From positions 62,001 through 126,000 of the forward strand of contig DASXZW010000069.1 of NCBI GenBank assembly GCA_036501665.1: a stretch of 64,000 nt of DNA, given 5' to 3'. This DNA comes from DATAUD01 sp036501665 (lineage in GTDB: Bacteria > Verrucomicrobiota > Verrucomicrobiia > Limisphaerales > Palsa-1400). This document shows, in pieces, positions 34,314-42,769 of this stretch. The number at the start of each line of letters is the position of its first letter. The stretch's first letter is position 1. Below the pieces are notes generated by a model. The model made no database searches. It was not told where the DNA came from and saw nothing but the letters and a program-made list of their open reading frames with translations. The translations under genes and the position numbers were made by a program.

Positions 34314-35699
34314 GGCCCCATTGGATTGGCCGCCATGCGAACCGAGGCCAATCTTTTTTCGCCGTCGGTAAAGTGTGGCTTGGTCAATTCCCAAAATTGC
34401 CGAAGCCTCCGTCAGCCGCGACGTCTTTTCCAATACCCCGCGAATGTGCGCTTCTTCCAACTTCTCCAGCGAAATCAGCGAGCCAACTTTTGGTTCATCC
34501 GGGCCTGCGCCATTCGTGGAACCGTTGCCGTTCAAATCGGCGGGTAATTCCTCCGGGAGAATCGTGTTTCCGCGAGCCAAAATAACAGCGCGCTCAACGA
34601 CGTTGCACAGTTCTCTCACATTTCCAGGCCACGCATGACGCCGAATCAAGCGCATCGCCTCCGGCGAAAAGCCGTCCACCTTGCGTCCGCATTGCTGGGC
34701 AAAATGCTTAAGGAAATGTGTGGCAAGCGCATCAAGATCGTCAGGGCGTCGTCGCAGTGGCGGGACTTCGACCGTGATGACATTCAGGCGAAAGAACAAA
34801 TCCTCACGAAAAGCTCCCGCCGCAACGCGTTCCTTAAGATTGCGGTTGGTCGCCGCGATGATTCGTACGTTCGCCGAGTGGATGATATTTTCACCGAGTC
34901 GTTCATATTCCCGTTCCTGGAGCAGTCGCAGCAACTTGGGCTGGATTTCCATTGCAAGGTCGCCAATTTCATCCAGGAAAAGCGTCCCGCCGCTTGCCGC
35001 TTTGACCTTGCCCCAGTGATCCTTGACTGCTCCGGTAAACGCCCCGCGAGCATGGCCGAACAGTTCGCTTTCCAGGAGCTCTTTTGACAGGCTCGGACAA
35101 TTCACTGTGACAAACGGCTTGTCCGCCAGGTGGCTATTCCGGTGAATAGCCCTGGCGGCGATGCTTTTTCCAGTCCCGCTTTCCCCAAGAATCATGATGG
35201 AAGCCGGCGTCCTTGCCGCGCGCATAAGGACATCCATCGCCTCGCGCATCCCAGAACTCTCGAAATCGAAAACCGGCTTAGGCGCGACGGTGCTCGACTC
35301 CGTCACCTCGCGCTCAAGGCGATCAATCTTTTGCCCCATCTGGCGAAGCCGTTGCAACCGGGTCAATACCGCCAGGCACTGGTCCCGATGAAACGGCTTC
35401 TCCAGGAAATCCACTGCGCCGCGCCGCATTGCCTCGACAGCGACTCGGACGTTCCCTTCGGCGGTGAAGAGAACAACTGGCATCCCTGGATTTTGCTCCT
35501 GGATGCGAGGCAAAAGATCAAGGCCGCTTTCTCCGTCAAGATGAACATCAAGGAGGACGCCCTCAAATTTTTCCTGTTTCAAAAGCGCCAGCCCGTCAGT
35601 TCCAGACGCCACCCCTTCAGCGTAATGCCCCGCCGCTTCCACGAGCATCAATGTCGCATCGCGGAAAGTTTTATCGTCGTCAATTATTAAAAGATCCAT
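34254..35699 (-). CDS. NtrC-family sigma-54-dependent response regulator
   Basis: 481 aa. Receiver domain with phospho-acceptor D51 (VLLDVHLDG), T79 and K101 (FLEKPF). AAA+ domain with Walker A GESGTGKS (172-179), the sigma-54-contacting loop GAFTGA (219-224), Walker B GGTLFLDEIGD and the Arg-finger region FREDLFFRLNV. C-terminal Fis-type HTH (EASAILGIDQATLYRRRKKI). The last 20-odd residues are an unstructured tail. Starts one base after the kinase stop, same operon. Proposed to activate the six sigma-54 promoters in the flanking island by binding TTGCA-N3-TGCAA sites. Confidence 0.95.
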   Translation of the reverse strand: MDLLIIDDDKTFRDATLMLVEAAGHYAEGVASGTDGLALLKQEKFEGVLLDVHLDGESGLDLLPRIQEQNPGMPVVLFTAEGNVRVAVEAMRRGAVDFLEKPFHRDQCLAVLTRLQRLRQMGQKIDRLEREVTESSTVAPKPVFDFESSGMREAMDVLMRAARTPASIMILGESGTGKSIAARAIHRNSHLADKPFVTVNCPSLSKELLESELFGHARGAFTGAVKDHWGKVKAASGGTLFLDEIGDLAMEIQPKLLRLLQEREYERLGENIIHSANVRIIAATNRNLKERVAAGAFREDLFFRLNVITVEVPPLRRRPDDLDALATHFLKHFAQQCGRKVDGFSPEAMRLIRRHAWPGNVRELCNVVERAVILARGNTILPEELPADLNGNGSTNGAGPDEPKVGSLISLEKLEEAHIRGVLEKTSRLTEASAILGIDQATLYRRRKKIGLGSHGGQSNGALDTATLDEADEDRNNGNHE

Positions 35700-35700
35700 A

Positions 35701-36792
35701 TCAAGGAGCAGTCAAACCGATTGAAGGACGAGGAAAACCGACCGTAAAAGCCGCCCCACAGCCGGGAATCGATTGACAGATCACATCGCCTCCCATCGCG
35801 CGAGCCAGTTTGCGAACGATGCTCAACCCAAGGCCGGTCGATGCCTCTTCTCCGGTCGGTCGAGCGGACAACCGACTGTATCTCTCAAACATTCGCGCTT
35901 TGTCCGTGGCCGTGAATCCCGGTCCCTGGTCGGCAATTCGACATTGCACGAGCCGGCTGTCAGAATGAATCGAAAGCCGCACCGTCGTCCTTGGCGGGGA
36001 AAATTTAATCGCGTTAGAGAGAAGATTATCCAGCACGCGGTTGACCCCTTGCTCATCCGCTACAACCACTCCTTCCTCCTCGTCTGGAGCGTCCAATAAC
36101 AACTGCACCTCCTTGGCTCGCGCCGGTTCCAAATACCAATCCATCGTGCGAGTGACCGCTCGCCGCAAGCTCATCAGTCCCGGGCGCAATGCCAGATGTT
36201 TGCCTCCCGCTTTGTCCAAAAAGCGTCCGACATATTCGAATAGTTGACTCGTTGCCTGCGCGATATTTTCCGCCATCAACGTAGCTCGCGCGTCACCCAT
36301 TGCTTGCGTTTGATCCCGGAGTGAAGAAGCGTTGTATCGTAAGGTGGCAAGGCGAATCTCAAATTCCCGCGCAAGTGAGTTCAACAGCTTATTGCGCTCC
36401 GCCGTGAGTTTTATCAACCGATCATGCGCCGCTTTCAAGGCGGAGCCGCCGTCGCAATTCTTCAAGACGTCCGAGCCGTGGCCGTCATTTGAATTCCGGG
36501 CGTTTGCGACAAGAAACCCTTGAACAAATTCCAAAAGCCGCGCGCTGGACGCCGCAATAATCGCTGCCACACCTGCCGATCGCTCTCCCTTCCCGCCGCT
36601 TAATCGATCCCCGCAGATTTTCGCGCTCAAGTTGATGCCGCCGAGAAGGCTCTTCAAATCGTGCGCCAGGATTCCAATCTGTTCCTCCTGCTCCGTTGCC
36701 AAACTTCGCAATTCTTCCAGGTTGGTTCGTTGATTCAACTGAATCCGGCATGTTCCCGGCGCTCTAAAATGCTCTTTTCCGTTTTTACTCAT
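35701..36792 (-). CDS. Soluble histidine kinase paired with the sigma-54 activator
   Basis: About 363 aa from ATG 36792; no membrane segment, so a cytoplasmic signal is expected. H-box ILAHDLKSLLGGI with H44 as the probable phosphorylation site. A second long helical stretch (LIKLTAERNKLLNSLAREFE onward) resembles a dimerisation domain lacking His. The C-terminal ATPase has N box DNLLSNAIKFSP, G1 DQGPGF, F MFERYSRL and G2 STGLGLSIVRKLA. The GTP/ATP-lid layout is the standard HATPase_c one. Translationally linked to the response regulator at 35699. Confidence 0.93.
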   Translation of the reverse strand: MSKNGKEHFRAPGTCRIQLNQRTNLEELRSLATEQEEQIGILAHDLKSLLGGINLSAKICGDRLSGGKGERSAGVAAIIAASSARLLEFVQGFLVANARNSNDGHGSDVLKNCDGGSALKAAHDRLIKLTAERNKLLNSLAREFEIRLATLRYNASSLRDQTQAMGDARATLMAENIAQATSQLFEYVGRFLDKAGGKHLALRPGLMSLRRAVTRTMDWYLEPARAKEVQLLLDAPDEEEGVVVADEQGVNRVLDNLLSNAIKFSPPRTTVRLSIHSDSRLVQCRIADQGPGFTATDKARMFERYSRLSARPTGEEASTGLGLSIVRKLARAMGGDVICQSIPGCGAAFTVGFPRPSIGLTAP

Positions 36793-36793
36793 T

Positions 36794-36806
36794 TCGCATT
36801 TTGCAA
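36794..36806 (+). promoter_or_regulatory. Enhancer-like palindrome, site U2
   Basis: TCGCATTTTGCAA, 9 of 10 palindrome positions. It lies just upstream of the histidine kinase ATG (36792) and about 122 bp upstream of the predicted start point of promoter P3 on the other strand, so it could serve P3 and autoregulation of the kinase operon. Confidence 0.55.
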
Positions 36807-36895
36807 GGTCGTGCGCTTGCAACTGATGCGAACCTAAGTCACAACCCGATGCGATTTAAGTAGGTGTTCCCCTAAGAACCGCCAATTGAACGCAG

Positions 36896-36912
36896 TGGCA
36901 CGGTTCACGCTA
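36896..36912 (+). promoter_or_regulatory. Sigma-54 type promoter P3 (DUF6496 gene)
   Basis: TGGCACGGTTCACGCTA; GG 36897-36898, GC 36909-36910, 10 bases between. The ATG of the next gene is exactly 14 nt after the GC, so the predicted transcript has at most a 2-nt leader. No ribosome-binding site is seen. Confidence 0.7.
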
Positions 36913-36923
36913 AAGAAACACTT

Positions 36924-37379
36924 ATGCCTGAACAAAAAACAATTCAACGGGCTCGCAAGGACAAACGGGCTGGGAAAGCGCCCTCGACTCAAGCCGGAGA
37001 GTTCGTGCGCGAAGAGTTTCATCACATTCGAGAAGGCAAACACGGAGCGCGCTCTACAAAACAAGCTATCGCCATCGGCCTTTCGAAGGCTCGACGTGCT
37101 GGCGTCAAACTTCCCCCACCACGAAATGGAAAGCTTTCACCCCGGAGTAAAAGACAAGCTCGGCGAGACTATGAGAGTGGAAGCCATCCAACTCATTCGC
37201 CATCCCGCAAACGATCCCGCGCGACTCTCGGCGTTCTTAAACGCGAAGGTTCTGGAGCAGCATCGCACCGGGCTATTTCGCGGCAAACTCATGCGGTCGC
37301 GCGCCGGAAAACATCTGGAGAACGTTCCTCTGCCGCAAGAAAAGCCGTTCGCACTAAACATCTCGAAGGAATAAAATAG
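36924..37379 (+). CDS. DUF6496 family basic protein
   Basis: 151 aa, very rich in Lys/Arg/Ser. Residues 28-63 (REEFHHIREGKHGARSTKQA then IAIGLSKARRAGVKLP) are the DUF6496 core, often found in small stress-induced or nucleoid-like proteins. The C-terminal half is low-complexity and basic. Another frame (36886-37374) is open over the same bases but lacks any family match. The start codon is fixed by promoter P3. Confidence 0.75.
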   Translation: MPEQKTIQRARKDKRAGKAPSTQAGEFVREEFHHIREGKHGARSTKQAIAIGLSKARRAGVKLPPPRNGKLSPRSKRQARRDYESGSHPTHSPSRKRSRATLGVLKREGSGAASHRAISRQTHAVARRKTSGERSSAARKAVRTKHLEGIK

Positions 37380-37421
37380 TCAAGTCGAATGGAAATACGC
37401 AAAGGACGCTCTACCATTTCG

Positions 37422-37434
37422 TTGCACTTTGCAA
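37422..37434 (+). promoter_or_regulatory. Enhancer-like palindrome, site U3
   Basis: TTGCACTTTGCAA, a perfect TTGCA-N3-TGCAA palindrome, centred about 64 bp upstream of the predicted start point of P4. Confidence 0.65.
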
Positions 37435-37465
37435 TTCCTCACAGCCAGTCCTGGCGGAAGAACCG

Positions 37466-37482
37466 TGGCACAACCCAAGCTA
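37466..37482 (+). promoter_or_regulatory. Sigma-54 type promoter P4 (CsbD-pqi operon)
   Basis: TGGCACAACCCAAGCTA; GG 37467-37468, GC 37479-37480. ATG at 37494 is again exactly 14 nt after the GC, predicting a leaderless mRNA for the first gene. Confidence 0.72.
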
Positions 37483-37493
37483 GAAGACGGTGT

Positions 37494-37694
37494 ATGACAA
37501 CATTACAAATCAAAGGGAACTGGAACGTAACGAAGGGTAAACTTAAACAAAAGTACGCAAAACTGACTGACGACGATTTGAAATACACCGAAGGTCAGGA
37601 GGATGAATTGCTGGGCCGGATTCAAAAGGTGACCGGCGAAACGCGCGAAACTGTGGAACACGTGCTTGAAGAATACTCGAAGCTTCCGCGCTGA
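37494..37694 (+). CDS. CsbD-family stress protein
   Basis: 66 aa: QIKGNWNVTKGKLKQKYAKL then DDDLKYTEGQEDELLGRIQ, the typical CsbD pattern. CsbD-like proteins are general-stress proteins of unknown mechanism, sigma-B controlled in Bacillus. ATG 37494 is fixed by promoter P4. The gene is first in an operon with the PqiA/PqiB-like genes. Confidence 0.9.
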   Translation: MTTLQIKGNWNVTKGKLKQKYAKLTDDDLKYTEGQEDELLGRIQKVTGETRETVEHVLEEYSKLPR

Positions 37695-37722
37695 TCTCAA
37701 TCACGCGCAGGGCGACGATGCT

Positions 37723-38358
37723 TTGGCGCAAAACTCATCGGTCGAATCAGGGACAAATGGCGATTCGACCGATGTCCTTTCGTGCGGGACTTGCGGTTTG
37801 GTGCAGCGCATTCCCGCAGAGTTGCGCAACAGAAAGGCAAAATGTCCCCGCTGTGGAAATCGCGTTCGCCGCTTCATCCCGGATAGCCGGTCTCGCACGC
37901 TGGCATTGGCGCTGGCTGCGCTGGCTCTTTACGCGCCCGCAAATATTTATCCCGTGATGATCATGGACCTGGTGGGACGCCACAGCGAAAACACCGTGTG
38001 GTCGGGCGTGGTAAGTTTGTGCCACGACGGGATGTATTTCATCGGCGGAATTGTTTTTGTCGCGAGCATCCTTATTCCCGTGTTGAAACTCCTCGGCCTG
38101 TTCTTTCTGGCGCTTGGTGGCGGTCGCAAAAATCCGCGCCGGGCAGCTCTCATTTATAAAGTAATCTGCGTGGCGGGTCCGTGGGCCATGCTGGATGTTT
38201 TCCTGCTCGCAATCGCCGTGGCGCTTATAAAATTCGGAAAATTCGGCCACGTCATTGCCGGTCCGGGAATCATCTGGTTTGCCGCTGTGGTAGTGTTGAC
38301 TCTTTTGGCGTCCGCGAATTTTGATCCGCGCTTGCTCTGGGAGGAAGGCCGTCCATGA
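37723..38358 (+). CDS. PqiA-like inner-membrane protein, single-domain form
   Basis: About 211 aa if started at TTG 37723. A longer TTG start at 37666 would overlap csbD by 29 bp and read csbD bases in another frame. Zinc ribbon CGTCGLVQRIPA ... KCPRCGNRV, then about four membrane segments (ALAALALYAPANIYPVMIMD, FIGGIVFVASILIPVLKLLG, DVFLLAIAVALIKFG, FAAVVVLTLLASA). E. coli PqiA has two such units; here only one. It is the likely membrane partner of the MCE protein encoded next (ATGA overlap). Role in envelope lipid transport and stress tolerance is inferred from the Pqi family. Confidence 0.8.
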   Translation: MAQNSSVESGTNGDSTDVLSCGTCGLVQRIPAELRNRKAKCPRCGNRVRRFIPDSRSRTLALALAALALYAPANIYPVMIMDLVGRHSENTVWSGVVSLCHDGMYFIGGIVFVASILIPVLKLLGLFFLALGGGRKNPRRAALIYKVICVAGPWAMLDVFLLAIAVALIKFGKFGHVIAGPGIIWFAAVVVLTLLASANFDPRLLWEEGRP

Positions 38359-39323
38359 GAAGAATTCAAGAACTTCCCACAGCGCTGCCTGTTTCCCCTC
38401 GAATCACGGCAGTCAAAAGCGCCAAAGTTTCGATTATTTGGGCGGTTCCGCTTATAGCGCTTATCGTCGGAGGATATCTCGTCTTCGCCCGCCTGCAGGC
38501 CATTGGCCCCGTTGTGACAATAACATTTCGAGACGGCGACGGCGTTCTTCCGGGCCAAACTCCGATTCGTTATCGAGGTGTGCAAGTAGGAACCGTTCAT
38601 TCCGTGGAACTGAGCAAAGATCGGCAAAACGTCAAATTGGAAGCCCGCCTGAATCATTCCGCCGCAAGCCTCGCGCAGGAAGGCTCCCAATTCTGGATCG
38701 TCAGACCACAAGTCAGCGCGGCCGGTTTGACTGGCCTCCAAACCATTGTTTCCGGGCCATATATCCAGGTCCAGCCGGGCAGCGGAAAGAAAACGAACGA
38801 TTTCATCGGAATTGAAAAAGCGCCCTTGGCCGAAAATCTTCGCAACGGTCTGGAGCTGACCTTGACCGCGCCGCACATTTCCACCTTAAACGCCGGGGCG
38901 CCCGTTTACACTCGCGGTTTGGAAGTGGGCGCGGTCGAAAGCGTCGGCTTCAATGATGACGCCACTGCTGTCAACATTCGGATCCGCATTCAGGAAAAAT
39001 ACGCGCCGTTGGTTCGACAAAACAGTGTCTTTTGGAACGCTGGCGGCCTCGACGTCAGCCTGAAATTCCTCGGAGTCGATATCAGCGCGGAGTCAATGAG
39101 ATCGCTGGTGGTCGGAGGAATCGCCTTTGCTACTCCGACGCCCCCGGGCCAGCCAGCCATTGCCCGCGGCACGTTCAACCTTCAGGATAAACTCGAGGAA
39201 AAATGGCTGAAGTGGAAGTCCCCCATTCCTGGTTGGGCGGGAAGCAAGGGCCCGCCGGTTGACAGCCTTACCGACAACACCATGCCGGCTTTGGGAAGCA
39301 TCGCCACAAATAGCACCCATTAA
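38355..39323 (+). CDS. PqiB-like MCE-domain protein
   Basis: 322 aa. One N-terminal membrane anchor (VSIIWAVPLIALIVGGYLVF), then two MCE/MlaD domains: FRDGDGVLPGQTPIRYRGVQ (first, residues about 55-150) and ISTLNAGAPVYTRGLEVGAV (second, about 170-270), and a helical C-terminus. PqiB has three MCE domains, so this is a shorter version. Would form a periplasmic lipid conduit with the PqiA-like protein. Confidence 0.85.
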   Translation: MRRIQELPTALPVSPRITAVKSAKVSIIWAVPLIALIVGGYLVFARLQAIGPVVTITFRDGDGVLPGQTPIRYRGVQVGTVHSVELSKDRQNVKLEARLNHSAASLAQEGSQFWIVRPQVSAAGLTGLQTIVSGPYIQVQPGSGKKTNDFIGIEKAPLAENLRNGLELTLTAPHISTLNAGAPVYTRGLEVGAVESVGFNDDATAVNIRIRIQEKYAPLVRQNSVFWNAGGLDVSLKFLGVDISAESMRSLVVGGIAFATPTPPGQPAIARGTFNLQDKLEEKWLKWKSPIPGWAGSKGPPVDSLTDNTMPALGSIATNSTH

Positions 39324-39330
39324 AGCATTC

Positions 39331-39343
39331 TTGCATTTTGCGG
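39331..39343 (+). promoter_or_regulatory. Enhancer-like palindrome, site U4a
   Basis: TTGCATTTTGCGG, 8 of 10 palindrome positions, about 108 bp upstream of the P5 start point. A second site lies 32 bp nearer. Confidence 0.5.
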
Positions 39344-39362
39344 TTTAGGGACTCCGCAACGG

Positions 39363-39375
39363 TGGCAATTTGCCA
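39363..39375 (+). promoter_or_regulatory. Enhancer-like palindrome, site U4b
   Basis: TGGCAATTTGCCA, a perfect 5-3-5 inverted repeat with the second base of each arm changed relative to TTGCA-N3-TGCAA. Centred 32 bp (three helical turns) after U4a and about 76 bp before the P5 start point. Confidence 0.45.
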
Positions 39376-39418
39376 GAAAACGACTCGATTTCATGCGCAA
39401 TCGAAGCGTCACGCCGGG

Positions 39419-39435
39419 TGGCATCCTTTAAGCTA
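39419..39435 (+). promoter_or_regulatory. Sigma-54 type promoter P5 (BON lipoprotein)
   Basis: TGGCATCCTTTAAGCTA; GG 39420-39421, GC 39432-39433, 10 bases between. Predicted start near 39445 with an 88-nt leader before ATG 39533. Confidence 0.65.
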
Positions 39436-39532
39436 AAACAGTTCCAAGAGGAAAATGCGGTTGACACTGGTCTCGACAATGCCGATTCCGGAATCCGACC
39501 GAAGAAACCGATAAACAAAGGAAGTAGTCACC

Positions 39533-39859
39533 ATGAAAAATGTCAAATGTTTGAGTATTCTGTGTTCCGCCACCCTTCTGACCGTGACAGCGGCAACAGT
39601 ATTAGTGGGGTGCGCGGGCGACCGTTACCACGAAAGCACCGGCGAATACGTCGATGACAGCGCGTTGACGGGCCGAGTCAAATCCGCCCTGGGCCATTCT
39701 GACTACAAATTCGACGGCGTGAAAGTCACCAGCTTCAAGGGGGAAGTGCAACTGAGCGGCTTTGTCAATACTTCCGACCAAAAGTCCCAGGCTGCCGACA
39801 TCGCCAAAAACGTTGAGGGCGTCAGATCAGTGGACAACAATATCTCCGTTAAAAGCTAA
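39533..39859 (+). CDS. BON-domain lipoprotein
   Basis: 108 aa. Signal MKNVKCLSILCSATLLTVTA and lipobox LVGC (Cys27). Single BON domain: ALTGRVKSALGHSDYKFDGV and VQLSGFVNTSDQKSQAADIA then VRSVDNNISV. OsmY/BON proteins act at the envelope under osmotic or general stress. Monocistronic, ended by a clear terminator. Confidence 0.9.
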   Translation: MKNVKCLSILCSATLLTVTAATVLVGCAGDRYHESTGEYVDDSALTGRVKSALGHSDYKFDGVKVTSFKGEVQLSGFVNTSDQKSQAADIAKNVEGVRSVDNNISVKS

Positions 39860-39882
39860 TAACCGAATTGGCTGAGCAGTCC

Positions 39883-39926
39883 CGGACGAATGATTGGTTT
39901 GCGCTGATCTTCGTCCGAGTTTTTTT
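39883..39926 (+). terminator. Rho-independent terminator of the BON gene
   Basis: CGGACGAA (39883-39890), 19-nt loop, TTCGTCCG (39910-39917), then a run of seven T. Confidence 0.8.
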
Positions 39927-39999
39927 CCCGCAAATTCTCTGCGTCCTCTGCGCCTCCGCGCGAGAGTTTTTTCTTCCATCTTCCCTCGCGCCTTTTTAA

Positions 40000-40851
40000 T
40001 TACTGTTTACTCCCCGTTGTTTCGGCATACACCCGCGTAAACTCCGCCCCGAAAAAGAAAATTTGCGACGAATAATAAATCCACATCAACAGAACAATGA
40101 ACGATCCCGCCGCCCCGTAGATCGAAACCATGCTGCTGCGGCCAAGATAATAGCCGATCAAAAACTTCCCCACATTGAAAAGGATCGCCGTGACAAAGGC
40201 CCCCATCCAAACATCGCGCCACGCAATATCAACGTCGGGCAATCCTTTATATATGACAGCGAAAAGCATCGTGATGACAAACAAGGAAGCCGCAAAATTA
40301 ATTCCAGTCCAAATGATGTGCGCGGCGGGCGCAAAGCTGCTCGCGAACGCGCCCAACGCCGAAAGCCCCGCATCCAAAATCAGCGAAACCAAAAGCAAAA
40401 AACCTATCGCCAACACCATTCCAAAAGACAACAGCCGATCTTTGATTAAATAACGCAGCCCCTGCCCCGTTTTGCGCTGCACACCCCAGATCGTGTTCAA
40501 AGCGTCCTGCAATTCGACAAACACCCCCGTCGCGCCGGCAACCAGCGTCCCCAGCGCTCCGATCGTGGCCCACAAACCCACTTTTGGCTGATTTGCAGCG
40601 GCGACCAAGGATTGGATCGCCCGCCCTCCCTCGCTTCCAACAAGACCGTTGAGTTGATTGAACAATTCATCGCGCGCCCGCTCCGGGCCAAACCACATGC
40701 CCGCAACCGAAATCGTCAACAATACGAGCGGAGCAATGGCGAAAATTGTGTAAAAGGCCAGCGCGGCGCCCAATCGCGGCGATTTGACGTCCGACCACGC
40801 GTCAAAGACCTCCTTAAAAAATCTCGATACGGATTTGTCACCCACGCTCAT
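40000..40851 (-). CDS. YihY/virulence factor BrkB family membrane protein
   Basis: 283 aa with about six membrane segments. Family motifs AALAFYTIFAIAPLVLLTISV, TGVFVELQDALNTIWGVQ, VIYKGLPDVDIAWRDVWMGA and YGAAGSFIVLLMWIYYSSQI. Often annotated as RNase BN wrongly; role unknown, possibly envelope transport. ATGA overlap with the DUF748 gene. Confidence 0.9.
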   Translation of the reverse strand: MSVGDKSVSRFFKEVFDAWSDVKSPRLGAALAFYTIFAIAPLVLLTISVAGMWFGPERARDELFNQLNGLVGSEGGRAIQSLVAAANQPKVGLWATIGALGTLVAGATGVFVELQDALNTIWGVQRKTGQGLRYLIKDRLLSFGMVLAIGFLLLVSLILDAGLSALGAFASSFAPAAHIIWTGINFAASLFVITMLFAVIYKGLPDVDIAWRDVWMGAFVTAILFNVGKFLIGYYLGRSSMVSIYGAAGSFIVLLMWIYYSSQIFFFGAEFTRVYAETTGSKQ

Positions 40852-42038
40852 GGTTTGTTGGGAACCTTGGTCAGCTCCTGTGCGCCTTTTTCAGGTGGCG
40901 GCTTTTCCTCTGCCTTTATTTTCTCTTCCTTTTTTTGCTGCGCATCAGCAAGCGTCACCTTTTCGTCAATCTTTGGTATCAGCGCGCGGACAAAAGCATT
41001 GCGCAACATCGTCCCAACCGCGGACCAGACCCCGACTTTCGTGTCGTTGTACGATCCCGAAATGGGAATTCGAGTCGCCAGGGAATCTTTTGATTGATTT
41101 TTGAATATATCCGCCACTGTGCCGACAATTGCCTGCCAAAAAACTTGCAGCGCATTCTTTTGGCGGTCCTTTTCCCACGCAAAAACGTCCAGATTATTAA
41201 AAAACACCTTCACGTATCCGTCGTAGTTGCTGTCCTTGGAAGCGACCGATGCAAACAGCGCAAACTGACCGCGTTCGACGTCAAATTTCCCGTAGGCCTT
41301 CAGAAAACTGTTCAGGGCGGTCAGGTCAACATTCGTCAATTGCGCGGTCACCTGGTAAGTCGGCGCTTGCTTCAACGGATTAAGTTGAAGCTGCAAGTCC
41401 AGCCTCCCACCTCCAATGGTGGTCCCTCGCGCGACAACACCCGAAGGCAATTCGCTTTTGATCTCCCGCGAATTCGTAAGATTCGTCGCGGTGGCCGACA
41501 TTCCGTTAAGATAAATATCCACCGGCGGCGTGGAATGATCGTTTTTAAAATGAATCTGCCCATCAACGATCTCCAAACGGTTCAGGTCAAAGGGAAACAA
41601 GCTTTCCAGCATCGGCCCCCAGCTCTCATCCTGCCCAGTTTGACTTTGCTCAGCCGTCGGGCCGGAAACAAAATTCACCTTCGGCGTTTCCAATCGAATT
41701 TCCCCCACGACCGACCCGTGAAAAAGCTCCTCCCATTGGATGGAAAGAAAAATTCTCGCCGCGGAAAAAAGCGGCGATGAAACGTCCCCGTTGCGTTTGA
41801 AAATTTGCAGGTCGTCGATTCGATAACGCCCGTGCCAGAGTTGCACATGAACGTTTCCAACGTGCCCACTGTAATCGCGTGAATGCTGAAGCTGATCGTT
41901 GACGTATCGTTGAATTGCAAAAGGAAGCGCCAGCCTCGCGCCCGCCAGCAACACAACAATCCCGATTACAATCCAGCGCCAGACCCGAAACCTCAGCCAA
42001 ATTCTTCCAATCCAGGTGGTTTTATTTTTATCATTCAT
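40848..42038 (-). CDS. DUF748 (AsmA-like) envelope protein
   Basis: About 396 aa from ATG 42038. N-terminal membrane anchor (WRWIVIGIVVLLAGARLALP), then an AsmA/DUF748-type periplasmic beta body (VHVQLWHGRYRIDDLQIF, GEIRLETPKVNFV, LEIVDGQIHFKN, TNVDLTALNSFLKAYGKFDV) and a Lys/Glu-rich C-terminus. AsmA-like proteins bridge the two membranes and affect lipid traffic. First gene of a two-gene operon with the YihY-like gene. No sigma-54 site found upstream. Confidence 0.8.
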   Translation of the reverse strand: MNDKNKTTWIGRIWLRFRVWRWIVIGIVVLLAGARLALPFAIQRYVNDQLQHSRDYSGHVGNVHVQLWHGRYRIDDLQIFKRNGDVSSPLFSAARIFLSIQWEELFHGSVVGEIRLETPKVNFVSGPTAEQSQTGQDESWGPMLESLFPFDLNRLEIVDGQIHFKNDHSTPPVDIYLNGMSATATNLTNSREIKSELPSGVVARGTTIGGGRLDLQLQLNPLKQAPTYQVTAQLTNVDLTALNSFLKAYGKFDVERGQFALFASVASKDSNYDGYVKVFFNNLDVFAWEKDRQKNALQVFWQAIVGTVADIFKNQSKDSLATRIPISGSYNDTKVGVWSAVGTMLRNAFVRALIPKIDEKVTLADAQQKKEEKIKAEEKPPPEKGAQELTKVPNKP

Positions 42039-42143
42039 GGGATACCCGAAAAATAAAACCCGGCCGGCGCGACAACCCCATCGCGCCAACCGGTTGAATT
42101 AACGATGTCCAATGATTCCGAGCCATTTCGAATTTACCGCTTG

Positions 42144-42644
42144 TTATGCGGACGCATCGGCGGTCTCCAGCGCTTCCTGATTTTTTTCAGTGGCCAGGCT
42201 GTTTAACGTTTGATCCGCATGTTTTTCCTGCTCCAGAATTTCCTCGATCAAACCCGCTGCCTCGTTATTGTCCAATAGTTCCGCCCAGGCTCGCAGTGTG
42301 CCGTAGGAGGCGATTTCGTAATGCTCAACCTTTTGGCAAGCCGAAATGATCGCCGCATTGACGCAAGGCGATTTCTTGTTCTCCGAAAGAATCTCGTCCC
42401 CTTCCTCAAGAATTCCGGCCATCGCAGGACATTTCTTCGCCTTCGGTTTCTCGTCGAAGGCCTTAAACACCTTTTCGATTTTGGTCACATGCCCTTCAGT
42501 TTCCTCAAGGTGCTCGCGCAACGCCTCTTGAAGCTGTTCACAAGTTGCGCCTTTGATCATTTTCGGCAGCGCCTTTGTGATGCGATGCTCCGCGTCGTAC
42601 ATGTCCGCCAATTCGTCCAGGAATAGATTTCTCAGTGCTTTCAT
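42144..42644 (-). CDS. DUF892 (YciE/YciF-type) ferritin-like protein
   Basis: 166 aa from ATG 42644. Four-helix ferritin-like bundle: LFLDELADMYDAEHRITKAL, HLEETEGHVTKIEKVFKAFD, INAAIISACQKVEHYEIASYG-type (visible as VNAAIISACQKVEHYEIASY) and ILEQEKHADQTLNSLA, with Glu and Glu-x-x-His metal ligands. YciE/YciF proteins are sigma-S controlled in enterobacteria. Here the gene is preceded by P6. Confidence 0.9.
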   Translation of the reverse strand: MKALRNLFLDELADMYDAEHRITKALPKMIKGATCEQLQEALREHLEETEGHVTKIEKVFKAFDEKPKAKKCPAMAGILEEGDEILSENKKSPCVNAAIISACQKVEHYEIASYGTLRAWAELLDNNEAAGLIEEILEQEKHADQTLNSLATEKNQEALETADASA

Positions 42645-42709
42645 AGGAAGTTCTCCACGTTGTAATTTCAATTGAGTAGTAAAAGGCAGTCGTGCCCTTG
42701 CCGGAATTT

Positions 42710-42726
42710 TAGCTATTTACGTGCCA
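42710..42726 (-). promoter_or_regulatory. Sigma-54 type promoter P6 (DUF892 gene)
   Basis: On the minus strand TGGCACGTAAATAGCTA, with GG at 42725-42724 and GC at 42713-42712, 10 bases between. Predicted start near 42700, 56-nt leader. Confidence 0.7.
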
Positions 42727-42769
42727 TCGCGATGCGGCAGCAGAGCAACGATTTTTCCTTCGTTAACCG

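Noticed and set aside
36886..37374. 162-residue frame overlapping the DUF6496 gene
   Set aside because: No family match; the other frame matches DUF6496 and begins exactly 14 nt after promoter P3.
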